A stretch of 11,579 nt of DNA from DATFDN01 sp049591635 (GTDB lineage: Bacteria; Pseudomonadota; Alphaproteobacteria; Acetobacterales; Acetobacteraceae). This document shows positions 6,178 to 11,579 of the stretch, piece by piece. Both the position numbers and the translations under genes were made by a program. The notes under the pieces were generated by a model. The model had not been told where the DNA came from and ran no database searches. It worked only from the letters and a program-made list of their open reading frames with translations. The stretch lies in the NCBI GenBank assembly GCA_049591635.1, contig JBAWFF010000035.1, positions 1-11,579 on the forward strand, written 5' to 3'. Position 1 is the stretch's first letter. Each line of letters starts with the position of its first letter.

Positions 6178-7109
6178 CCCAACGCCCCCTGCGTGTTCAC
6201 GTACAGCGCATAGAGCCCGTGGCTCGCGGCCATGAACAGGCGGTTGCGCCAGCGGCCGCCGAAGCACAGATTCGCGCAGCGCTCGGGCAGCCCGATATGG
6301 CCGATCGGCTCGCCTTCCTTGTTGAACACGCGCACCCCGTCCAGCTCCTGGTCCATTCCCCAGCCGCACCAGAGATTGCCGTCGACATCAACGCGGAACC
6401 CGTCGGGCGACCCTGGGCCGGCGTCGATGAAGGTGCGGCGGTTGGCGATGCGTCCGCCGTCCTGCACGTCGAAGGCGAGGATCTTGCGGGGCGTTTCGCG
6501 CGACGCCACGACATAGAGTGTGCGTCCGTCCGGCGAGAAGGCGAGGCCGTTCGGTCCGGCGATCTCGTCGGTGACCATCTGCTTGCCTCCGCCGCGCGCA
6601 TCGACACGCCAGACCGCCGGCGGCAGTTCGGACTCCAGCTTCTCGCCCTCGTAGTAGCCGAGCAGCCCGAAGGGCGGGTCGGTGAACCACACCGCGCCAT
6701 CGGAGGCCACGACCACGTCGTTCGGTGAGTTCAGGCGCTTGCCCTCGTGGCTGTCCATCAGCACGGTGAGCGCGCCGTCGTATTCGGTGCGCACCACGCG
6801 CCGGCCGCGATGTTCGCAGGTGACGAGCCGGCCCTCGTGGTCGCGGGTGTTGCCGTTGGCGTTGTTGGACGGCTTTCGATACGGGCTGACTGCGCCGGTA
6901 TCCTCGTCCCAGCGCAGGATGCGGTCGTTGGGGATGTCGGACCACAGCACGCAGCGGGCGTCGCCGAAATAGACCGGCCCTTCGGACCAGCGGCAGCCGG
7001 TGAACAACCGCTCGACGCTGGCCAGCGGCAGCCGGTATTTGTTGAAATCGGCGTGCAGCACGCGCACCGCCGGATCGGGATAGCGTTGGCTTGGTTCCCA
7101 GTTCTCCAT
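6171..7109 (-). CDS. SMP-30/gluconolactonase family sugar lactonase
   Basis: This 312-residue beta-propeller lactonase of the SMP-30/gluconolactonase/LRE-like family hydrolyses aldono-lactones to aldonic acids using one divalent metal. The expected metal ligands are visible: E43 in SEGPV, N130 in LNSPND, N187 in GPNGLAFS and D236 in SPDGF. Repeated blade motifs (DGAVWFTDP, SPDGRTLYV, DGNLWCGWG) fit a six-bladed propeller. No signal peptide is present, so it should act in the cytoplasm. It is the last gene of the operon, starting 1 nt after the stop of the SDR gene with a GGGGAGATAGG ribosome binding site. With a sugar dehydrogenase upstream it would open the lactone that enzyme makes. D-glucono-1,5-lactone is the likeliest substrate given gntK and gnd in the same unit; xylono- or galactonolactone remain possible. 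Confidence 0.9.
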   Translation of the reverse strand: MENWEPSQRYPDPAVRVLHADFNKYRLPLASVERLFTGCRWSEGPVYFGDARCVLWSDIPNDRILRWDEDTGAVSPYRKPSNNANGNTRDHEGRLVTCEHRGRRVVRTEYDGALTVLMDSHEGKRLNSPNDVVVASDGAVWFTDPPFGLLGYYEGEKLESELPPAVWRVDARGGGKQMVTDEIAGPNGLAFSPDGRTLYVVASRETPRKILAFDVQDGGRIANRRTFIDAGPGSPDGFRVDVDGNLWCGWGMDQELDGVRVFNKEGEPIGHIGLPERCANLCFGGRWRNRLFMAASHGLYALYVNTQGALGG

Positions 7110-7110
7110 C

Positions 7111-7869
7111 CTATCTCCCCCCGTCGCAGAACCACAGATGGCCCGAACACATCCGGCTGTCCTCGGCGGCGAGCCAGAGTACCAGCCGGGCGATGTCCTC
7201 GGGCATCACCTTGCGCTTGAGGAACTGCGCCTTCATCAGGTCGGCCTCGGCCTCGGGCGTGAGCCAGAGCGTGATCTGGCGCTCGGTCATGATCCAGCCG
7301 GGGATGATGCAGTTCACCCTTATGCTGTCGGCGCCGAGGTCGCGGGCCATGCCGCGCGTCAGGCCCTCGATCGCCGCTTTGGCGGTGGTGTAGGCTGGCA
7401 TCCCGCCCTGGCCCGCGTGCCAGGACATCGAGCCGAAATTGACGATCGAGCCGCCGCCCGCCTCGGCCATCATGGGCGCGACCGCCTGGATGGCGAAGAA
7501 CTGGTGCTTGAGGTTCACCGCCATCCGCTCGTCCCAGTATTCGGGCGTCATGTCCTGCCAGCGATGGCGCTGGTCGTTGGCGGCGTTGTTCACCAGCACG
7601 GTGACCGGCCCAAATCGTGCCGCGACGGCGGCGATCGCCGCTTGCAGCGCGGCGGTGTCGGTGATGTCGCATTTCTGGAAGAACGGCGCCTCGTGCCCCG
7701 CGCCCGTGAGGCGGGCGATGAGCGCGTTCGCCGGCTCTTCCGCGATGTCGACGAAGCCGACGCGGGCACCCTGGGTCGCGAAGTGCTCGACCTCGGCGGC
7801 GCCGATGCCGCTGGCGCCGCCGGTCACGAACACGGTGCGCCCGCGCAGGCTGGGATAGGTGGCGTTCAT
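7111..7869 (-). CDS. SDR-family aldose 1-dehydrogenase (Caulobacter XylB-like)
   Basis: This 252-residue short-chain dehydrogenase has the cofactor motif TGGASGIG at 16-23 and an acidic D41 at the end of the second strand, which favours NAD over NADP. The NNAAN structural motif is at 94-98, with catalytic S147, Y160 and K164 (YTTAK). It resembles D-xylose 1-dehydrogenase XylB of Caulobacter along its length, for example YPSL near the start, the CD-x-x-D region, YWDERMAVNLKH, the SWH block and the C-terminal GH...D.G.R. The predicted role is oxidation of a free aldose to its lactone in the cytoplasm. Followed by a lactonase, and preceded by gluconate kinase and 6-phosphogluconate dehydrogenase, it most simply works on D-glucose; xylose or galactose cannot be excluded from sequence. 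The ATG at 7869 overlaps the gntK stop by 4 nt with no clear ribosome binding site, so translation is probably coupled. Confidence 0.88.
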   Translation of the reverse strand: MNATYPSLRGRTVFVTGGASGIGAAEVEHFATQGARVGFVDIAEEPANALIARLTGAGHEAPFFQKCDITDTAALQAAIAAVAARFGPVTVLVNNAANDQRHRWQDMTPEYWDERMAVNLKHQFFAIQAVAPMMAEAGGGSIVNFGSMSWHAGQGGMPAYTTAKAAIEGLTRGMARDLGADSIRVNCIIPGWIMTERQITLWLTPEAEADLMKAQFLKRKVMPEDIARLVLWLAAEDSRMCSGHLWFCDGGR

Positions 7870-8381
7870 GGGGTCAGCCCGCGCGCTTGCATGGCGACGA
7901 GTACCGCATCGACGATCTCCTCCGGCGTGCCGTCGACGGAGACGACGATCGGCTTCTCGTCCTCGCCGGGCTCTTCCAGGGCCTGGAACTGACTTTCGAG
8001 CAGGCTCGCCGGCATGAAGTGCCCAGTCCGGTGCTTGATTCGATCGTAGAGCAGCGCATGCGAGCCCTTGAGGTAGACGAGGACGACGTCTTGCCGAGGA
8101 CCGATGATGATGTCGCGATAGCTGCGCTTCAGCGCCGAGCAGGCGACGATCGAGGAGCGCCCCGCCGCGAGTTCGGCGTCGATCGCCTCGGCGATGGCGT
8201 GCAGCCACGGCCAGCGGTCGGAATCGTCGAGCGCGATCCCGTGGCTCATCTTCTCGATATTGGTGGGCGGATGGTAGCTGTCGCCCTCCAGTACGTCCCA
8301 GCCGAGCCGCTTCGCGACCCCTTGGGCGATGGTCGTCTTGCCGCTGCCGGAGACGCCCATCATGACGACGACGAGGGCCAT
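7866..8381 (-). CDS. gntK: Gluconokinase (GntK)
   Basis: This 171-residue P-loop kinase has the length usual for bacterial and eukaryotic gluconokinases of the GntK type. Visible motifs are Walker A GVSGSGKTT (9-17), EGDSYHPP (32-39), LDDSDRWPWL (51-60), CSALKRSYRD (81-90, which contacts substrate and stabilises the transition state) and GHFMPASLLESQFQALEEP (120-138). It phosphorylates D-gluconate with ATP to 6-phosphogluconate in the cytoplasm. Its start lies 1 nt after the gnd stop, and its stop overlaps the SDR start, so it is embedded in a single transcript with both. Upstream gnd consumes its product and the two downstream genes make its substrate, a very direct context. No gluconate transporter gene is within view. 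Confidence 0.95.
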   Translation of the reverse strand: MALVVVMMGVSGSGKTTIAQGVAKRLGWDVLEGDSYHPPTNIEKMSHGIALDDSDRWPWLHAIAEAIDAELAAGRSSIVACSALKRSYRDIIIGPRQDVVLVYLKGSHALLYDRIKHRTGHFMPASLLESQFQALEEPGEDEKPIVVSVDGTPEEIVDAVLVAMQARGLTP

Positions 8382-8382
8382 G

Positions 8383-9375
8383 CTATTTCTGCTTCAGCAT
8401 GTGCTCGAGATGGCCGCCGAAGCCGAAGCGCATGGCCGACAGCACCTTCTCGCCGAACGTGTGCTCCTGGCGGGAGCGGAAGCGTGTGAACAGGGCGGCC
8501 GAGAGGACATTCGCCGGCACCGCCTCCTCGATCGCCGCCTCGATGGTCCAGCGGCCTTCGCCGGAATCCTCCACGAAGCCGGAGAAGTGCTCGAGCTGCT
8601 CGTCAGTCGCCATCGCGCTGGCGGTGAGGTCCAGCAGCCACGACGACACGACGCTGCCGCGCCGCCACACTTCGGCGATGTCGCCCATGTCGAGGGTGTA
8701 CCGTTCGCCCTCCGGCAGATCGTCGCGCGACTTGTTCTTCAGGATGTCGAAACCTTCCGCGTAAGCCTGCATCATCCCGTATTCGATGCCGTTATGGACC
8801 ATCTTCACGAAATGCCCGGAGCCGATCGGGCCGCAATGCAGGTAGCCACGCTCCGCGCGTGGATCGCGTTTCTCGCGCCCTTGGGTGCGCGGGATGTCGC
8901 CGAGCCCGGGGGCGAGGGCGGCGAAGATCGGATCGAGATGACGCACCGCCGCGTCCTCGCCGCCGATCATCATGCAATAGCCGCGCTCCAATCCCCACAC
9001 GCCGCCCGAGGTGCCGCAATCGACATAGCGTATGCCCTTTTCGGCGAGCGCGCGTCCGCGGCGGACGTCGTCCTTGTAGAACGTGTTGCCGCCGTCAATG
9101 ACGATGTCGCCCTTGCCCATGCGGCTGGCGAGTTCGGTGACCGCGTCCTCGGTGATCTTCCCGGAAGGGAGCATCACCCAGATTGCCCGTGGCGGCGCGG
9201 CGCCCAGCTTGGTCACCATGTCGGCGAGTGAGGCGGCGCCCCCGGCGCCTTCGCCGCCGAGCTCCTTCACCGTGGCGGCGTTGACGTCGTAGACGACGCA
9301 GGAATGCCCCGCCTTCATCAGCCGCCGCGAGATGTTGGCGCCCATGCGCCCGAGTCCGACGACACCGATCTGCAT
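8383..9375 (-). CDS. gnd: 6-phosphogluconate dehydrogenase, decarboxylating, short form
   Basis: This is a 330-residue protein. The N-terminal Rossmann fold has GLGRMG at 7-12, followed by DGGNTFYKDD (94-103), DCGTSGGVWGLERGYCMMIGG (119-139) and GSGHFVKMVHNGIEYG (185-200) with catalytic K191 and substrate-binding N195. The length and the single helical C-terminal domain mark the short class (Gnd/YqeC-like, about 300-330 aa) and not the 470-aa E. coli type. Short forms are often NAD-linked. The reaction is oxidative decarboxylation of 6-phosphogluconate to ribulose 5-phosphate and CO2. The ATG at 9375 is chosen because GGAGAGG lies 4 nt upstream and the Rossmann strand begins at once; a further-upstream in-frame start would add 21 residues unlike the family. 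It is the first gene of the four-gene operon. Confidence 0.93.
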   Translation of the reverse strand: MQIGVVGLGRMGANISRRLMKAGHSCVVYDVNAATVKELGGEGAGGAASLADMVTKLGAAPPRAIWVMLPSGKITEDAVTELASRMGKGDIVIDGGNTFYKDDVRRGRALAEKGIRYVDCGTSGGVWGLERGYCMMIGGEDAAVRHLDPIFAALAPGLGDIPRTQGREKRDPRAERGYLHCGPIGSGHFVKMVHNGIEYGMMQAYAEGFDILKNKSRDDLPEGERYTLDMGDIAEVWRRGSVVSSWLLDLTASAMATDEQLEHFSGFVEDSGEGRWTIEAAIEEAVPANVLSAALFTRFRSRQEHTFGEKVLSAMRFGFGGHLEHMLKQK

Positions 9376-9521
9376 TACGCCTCTCCATTGGTTGGCCTCG
9401 CGCACGGGGCAGGGTGCCACATCGCTACCGGAACGCAAATCGAGTAGGGCGGACGCAGCGCCCTCGCCAAGGCGATCCGGGGCGTGTCATGGTGGCGGCC
9501 CAACGCTGGAGAGGGCTTGCA
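9376..9521. promoter_or_regulatory. Divergent intergenic region between gnd and the small secreted protein gene
   Basis: These 146 nt must carry the promoters of the leftward sugar operon and probably of the rightward small gene. Only the two ribosome binding sites are clear: GGAGAGG for gnd on the minus strand (9380-9386) and GGAGAGGG for the plus-strand gene (9508-9515). An imperfect hairpin spans 9459-9484: outer CGCCC/GGGCG and inner TCGCC-AA-GGCGA, with a 4-nt bulge. It could be an operator or transcript structure. No confident -35/-10 pair is visible on either strand. Confidence 0.4.
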
Positions 9522-9806
9522 ATGAAACGCGTCGCCGTGGCTGCCGTGGCCGCCCTTGGCCTGCTCGCCTGGGTCCCTTCGGCGAGCGCCGTCACCTGCG
9601 CCAATGGCGTCTATCGCGCCGGATGCGCGGGACCCAACGGGGCGGTGGGTGTCCACAAAGGGGGCTATTATTCGCACGGCCACTACTACGCGCACCGCCC
9701 GTATTATCCGCCACGTCCGCCGGTCGACGCGCACTGTGCCTCCGGTCCCTATCGGGCGGGATGCGCGGGACCGCACGGCGCGGCGGTCGTCCGTCGGCCC
9801 TATTGA
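9522..9806 (+). CDS. Small secreted protein with duplicated Cys/YRAGCAGP motif
   Basis: This 94-residue protein begins with a clear Sec signal peptide (KR, hydrophobic residues 4-17, cleavage after ASA at residue 23), so it is exported. The mature part of about 71 residues has two copies of one motif, CANGVYRAGCAGPNGAVGV (26-44) and CASGPYRAGCAGPHGAAVV (72-90). A linker rich in Tyr, His, Gly and Pro (47-67) joins them. Four cysteines, two per copy and nine residues apart, could form two disulfides. I recognise similar small proteins in Bradyrhizobium-like bacteria but know of no established function; His/Tyr richness could allow metal binding. The start is fixed by GGAGAGGG 6 nt upstream. It is divergent from gnd and not in an obvious operon with the oxygenase gene 83 nt downstream. 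Confidence 0.78.
   Translation: MKRVAVAAVAALGLLAWVPSASAVTCANGVYRAGCAGPNGAVGVHKGGYYSHGHYYAHRPYYPPRPPVDAHCASGPYRAGCAGPHGAAVVRRPY
9597..9653 (+). repeat. First copy of the intragenic Cys-motif repeat
   Basis: This segment encodes residues 26-44 of the small secreted protein and is repeated at 9735-9791. The core from the YR codons to AGP is nearly identical at the DNA level, including the shared 14-mer GGATGCGCGGGACC. Confidence 0.7.
9735..9791 (+). repeat. Second copy of the intragenic Cys-motif repeat
   Basis: This segment encodes residues 72-90 and aligns with 9597-9653 without gaps. Cys pairs, YRAGCAGP and the following GA are kept; differences are N/S, V/P and N/H in the first 15 positions. 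Confidence 0.7.
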
Positions 9807-9889
9807 GGCGCAACCACGACCGCCCGATGCGTGAACAGGGATAGCGGAGCAAGGACCGGAGTGCGCGCCGGCCGCCCGGCTCCCATGTG

Positions 9890-10606
9890 ATGGCGATGGC
9901 GGACATCGCAAAGCGCATCGCGCAACTCGACTGGAACACGATCCGGGCGAATCTCGACACGGGCGGCTGCGCCACCACCGGCGCGGTGCTCACCCCGTCG
10001 GAGTGCGCCCGTCTCGTGGCAAGCTATGACACGGACACGCTGTTTCGTAGCCGCGTCGTCATGGCGCGGCACGGATTCGGGAGCGGCGAGTACAAGTATT
10101 TCGCCTACACGCTGCCCGAGCCGGTGGCGGCGCTGCGCGCGGCGCTCTATCCGAGGCTCGCGCCGATCGCGAACGGATGGGAGACCGCGCTGGGGCGCGA
10201 GGCCGCGTATCCCGCCGAGCACGCCGCCTACATCGAGCGATGTCACGCGGCGGGACAGACGCGGCCGACGCCGCTGCTGCTGCGCTACGGCGAGGGCGAC
10301 TACAACTGCCTGCACCAGGATCTGTACGGCGACCTGTTCTTTCCGCTTCAGGTGGCCTTCCTGCTGAGCACGCCGAACGAGGATTTCACCGGCGGGGAGT
10401 TCGTGTTGACCGAGCAGCGCCCGCGGATGCAGAGCCGCGCCGAGGTGGTATCGCTCGTCCAAGGGGAAGGCGTGATCTTCGCGGTCAATCAGCGGCCGGT
10501 ACGGGGCGCTCGCGGCGCCTACCGCGTCACCATGCGCCACGGGGTGAGCCGGCTGCGTTCGGGGCATCGCCTGACGCTCGGCGTCATCTTTCACGACGCG
10601 AGATGA
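9890..10606 (+). CDS. 2OG-Fe(II) oxygenase, Oxygenase-NA family (PF09859-like)
   Basis: This protein has 238 residues from the ATG at 9890. A GTG at 9887 and an ATG at 9896 are near-equal alternatives; none has a good ribosome binding site, and a GC-rich hairpin (9867-9880) lies just upstream. The double-stranded beta-helix motifs are HQD (H142, D144) for iron, a distal H217, and R227 ten residues later for 2-oxoglutarate. Conserved blocks VVMARHGFGSGEYKYFAY (57-74), RPTPLLLRYGEGDYNCLHQD (125-144) and FTGGEFVLTEQRPRMQSRAE (166-185) match the family that Pfam names after a proposed role on damaged DNA. The likely activity is O2- and 2OG-dependent oxidation of a nucleic-acid or related substrate in the cytoplasm; direct biochemistry is scant. 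Its stop overlaps the alkB start (ATGA), which strongly supports a repair context. Confidence 0.88.
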   Translation: MAMADIAKRIAQLDWNTIRANLDTGGCATTGAVLTPSECARLVASYDTDTLFRSRVVMARHGFGSGEYKYFAYTLPEPVAALRAALYPRLAPIANGWETALGREAAYPAEHAAYIERCHAAGQTRPTPLLLRYGEGDYNCLHQDLYGDLFFPLQVAFLLSTPNEDFTGGEFVLTEQRPRMQSRAEVVSLVQGEGVIFAVNQRPVRGARGAYRVTMRHGVSRLRSGHRLTLGVIFHDAR

Positions 10607-11247
10607 GCGACTTGCTGGGCGTGCTGCCGCGCGTCGGCACCGAGACGCTCGCCGAGGGCGCGGTGCTGCTGCGCGGGTTCGCGACCGCTGACGCGCCAGC
10701 GCTGATGACTGCGCTCGATGCGATCCTCGACGCCGCGCCGTTTCGGCGCATGGTCACGCCGGGCGGACACGTCATGTCGGTCGCGATGACCAATTGCGGC
10801 GCCCAAGGGTGGGTCACCGACCGTCGCGGCTATCGCTACGACGCGCGCGACCCGACGACCGGGCGGTTCTGGCCCGCGATGCCGGCGCCGTTTCGCGCGC
10901 TCGCCGAGCGTGCCGCCGATGCGGCCGGCTATGCCGGTTTCTCGCCCGACGCCGGTTTGATCAACCGCTACGAGCCGGGCGCGCGGCTGTCGTTGCATCA
11001 AGACCGGAACGAACGCGACCTCTCCGCGCCGATCGTGTCGGTCTCTCTCGGTCTGCCGGCGATGTTCCTGTTCGGCAGAGCGCGGCGCGCCGACCGCCCG
11101 CGAAGGCTGCGGTTGCAGAGCGGCGATGTCGCGGTGTGGGGCGGCGCCAGCCGTCTCGCGTTCCACGGCATCGACCCGCTCGCCGAAGGCGAGGATCGCC
11201 TGACCGGGCGCTGCCGAATCAACCTGACGTTTCGCAAGGCGCTTTGA
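10603..11247 (+). CDS. alkB: AlkB, 2OG-Fe(II) alkylated-DNA repair dioxygenase
   Basis: At 214 residues it is almost the length of E. coli AlkB (216). The Fe ligands H132 and D134 (LSLHQDRNERDL) and H188 (RLAFHG) are present, as are the 2OG-binding NRY (121-123) and CRINLTFR with R205 and R211. The block SAPIVSVSLGLPAMFLFG (141-158) is nearly the same as in E. coli. AlkB removes methyl groups from 1-methyladenine and 3-methylcytosine in DNA and RNA by oxidation, releasing formaldehyde. It is translationally coupled to the upstream oxygenase by a 4-nt overlap. The next gene starts 2 nt after its stop, so all three probably share a transcript. I see no Ada-type binding site, as expected with no promoter directly in front. 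No residue known to be required is missing. Confidence 0.96.
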   Translation: MSDLLGVLPRVGTETLAEGAVLLRGFATADAPALMTALDAILDAAPFRRMVTPGGHVMSVAMTNCGAQGWVTDRRGYRYDARDPTTGRFWPAMPAPFRALAERAADAAGYAGFSPDAGLINRYEPGARLSLHQDRNERDLSAPIVSVSLGLPAMFLFGRARRADRPRRLRLQSGDVAVWGGASRLAFHGIDPLAEGEDRLTGRCRINLTFRKAL

Positions 11248-11249
11248 CC

Positions 11250-11579
11250 ATGCAATCCCGTCTCGCCACCACGATCGGCGGCTTCGCGCTGCCCAATCCG
11301 GTCATCTGCGGCTCCGGCGAGCCGGTGATGACGGAAGCGGGCGTACGCGCGGCGCTGGCGGCGGGGGCGGCCGGGGTGATCGCCAAGTCGGTGAACGAGC
11401 AGGCGGCGGCGGCGCGCCAGCTCGATCGGGCCGATTACGCGTTCCTCGATGGAGGCTCGTTGTTCAACCGCTCCGGCCTGTCGCAGCGCGACGCGCGGGA
11501 GTGGTTCGCCGCGATCGCCGCGATCGACCGCGACGCGGCGCGGTCGGGCCGGTTCGTCGCCGCTTCCATAGTGCTCGGC
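11250..11579 (+). CDS. Dihydroorotate dehydrogenase-like protein, 3' truncated by window edge
   Basis: The ATG is 2 nt after the alkB stop, and 110 codons are visible before the window ends. The start resembles the FMN-binding TIM barrel of class 1 DHODs and of the PreA subunit of dihydropyrimidine dehydrogenase: TTIGGFALPNPVICGSGEPVM (7-27), then GAAGVIAKSVNEQ with the Lys that contacts FMN (residues about 42-54), then NRSGLSQ (72-78). DHODs oxidise dihydroorotate in pyrimidine synthesis. Proteins of this branch are often annotated 'dihydroorotate dehydrogenase-like' and may have another substrate. The catalytic Cys or Ser lies beyond the window, so subtype cannot be settled. Tight linkage to alkB suggests co-transcription but does not prove a shared role. 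Confidence 0.75.
   Translation, partial: MQSRLATTIGGFALPNPVICGSGEPVMTEAGVRAALAAGAAGVIAKSVNEQAAAARQLDRADYAFLDGGSLFNRSGLSQRDAREWFAAIAAIDRDAARSGRFVAASIVLG

Noticed and set aside
7138..7992. Plus-strand open frame opposite the SDR and gntK genes
   Set aside because: It spans the overlap of two well-supported minus-strand genes and lacks any motif; it mirrors their GC3 bias.
8329..9231. Plus-strand open frame of 300 codons opposite gnd
   Set aside because: The minus strand carries a complete short-form Gnd with catalytic Lys and Asn; the plus-strand product is an antisense shadow.
9800..10594. Minus-strand open frame opposite the Oxygenase-NA gene
   Set aside because: The plus strand has the full HxD...H iron site and a coupled alkB; the antisense product has no family resemblance.

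Overview
The window is GC-rich, densely coded DNA, most likely from an alphaproteobacterium, perhaps in the order Hyphomicrobiales. The lineage is inferred from three things: the gene families (a ligase-associated helicase/phosphoesterase pair, an SDR of the Caulobacter XylB type, and a small secreted 'YRAGCAGP' protein of a kind I associate with Bradyrhizobium-like bacteria), the strong G/C third-position bias, and the many ATGA stop/start overlaps. No rRNA, tRNA, insertion sequence or CRISPR array is visible.

Layout. (1) 1-2708, plus strand: the 3' part of a ligase-associated DEXH-box helicase (Lhr-Core type), overlapping by 4 nt with pdeM, a metallophosphoesterase. This is the end of a DNA-repair operon whose ligase and nuclease genes should lie upstream of the window. 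(2) 2738-5076, plus strand: an exported DsrE-family protein followed 5 nt later by a flavoprotein aromatic hydroxylase very like 3-hydroxybenzoate 4-monooxygenase (MobA). (3) About 5077-6170: a small, less GC-rich accessory patch with a DUF433 antitoxin / DUF5615 PIN-like toxin pair on the plus strand, a convergent small CxxC...HxxxxH protein on the minus strand, and a short non-coding stretch with inverted repeats. (4) 6171-9375, minus strand: a tightly packed four-gene sugar-oxidation operon in the order gnd, gntK, XylB-like SDR, SMP-30 lactonase. Together these can take an aldose (most simply glucose) to its lactone, the aldonate, 6-phosphogluconate and ribulose 5-phosphate. (5) 9522-9806, plus strand: a small secreted protein with a duplicated Cys motif, divergent from gnd. 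(6) 9890-11579, plus strand: an Oxygenase-NA family (PF09859-like) 2OG-Fe(II) oxygenase overlapping alkB by 4 nt, then, after 2 nt, the 5' part of a dihydroorotate dehydrogenase-like gene. This unit again points to repair of alkylated nucleic acids.

How the genes work together. Regions 1 and 6 are nucleic-acid repair modules. Region 4 is a self-contained gluconate-type oxidative shunt producing NADPH or NADH and pentose phosphate. Region 2 is catabolic (aromatic hydroxylation), with no ring-cleavage genes in view. Region 3 looks like a small acquired defence or stability patch. I found no clearly new multi-gene system. The best candidates for closer study are the Oxygenase-NA/AlkB/DHOD-like unit, the self-contained sugar shunt, and the small zinc-finger-like gene beside the toxin-antitoxin pair.
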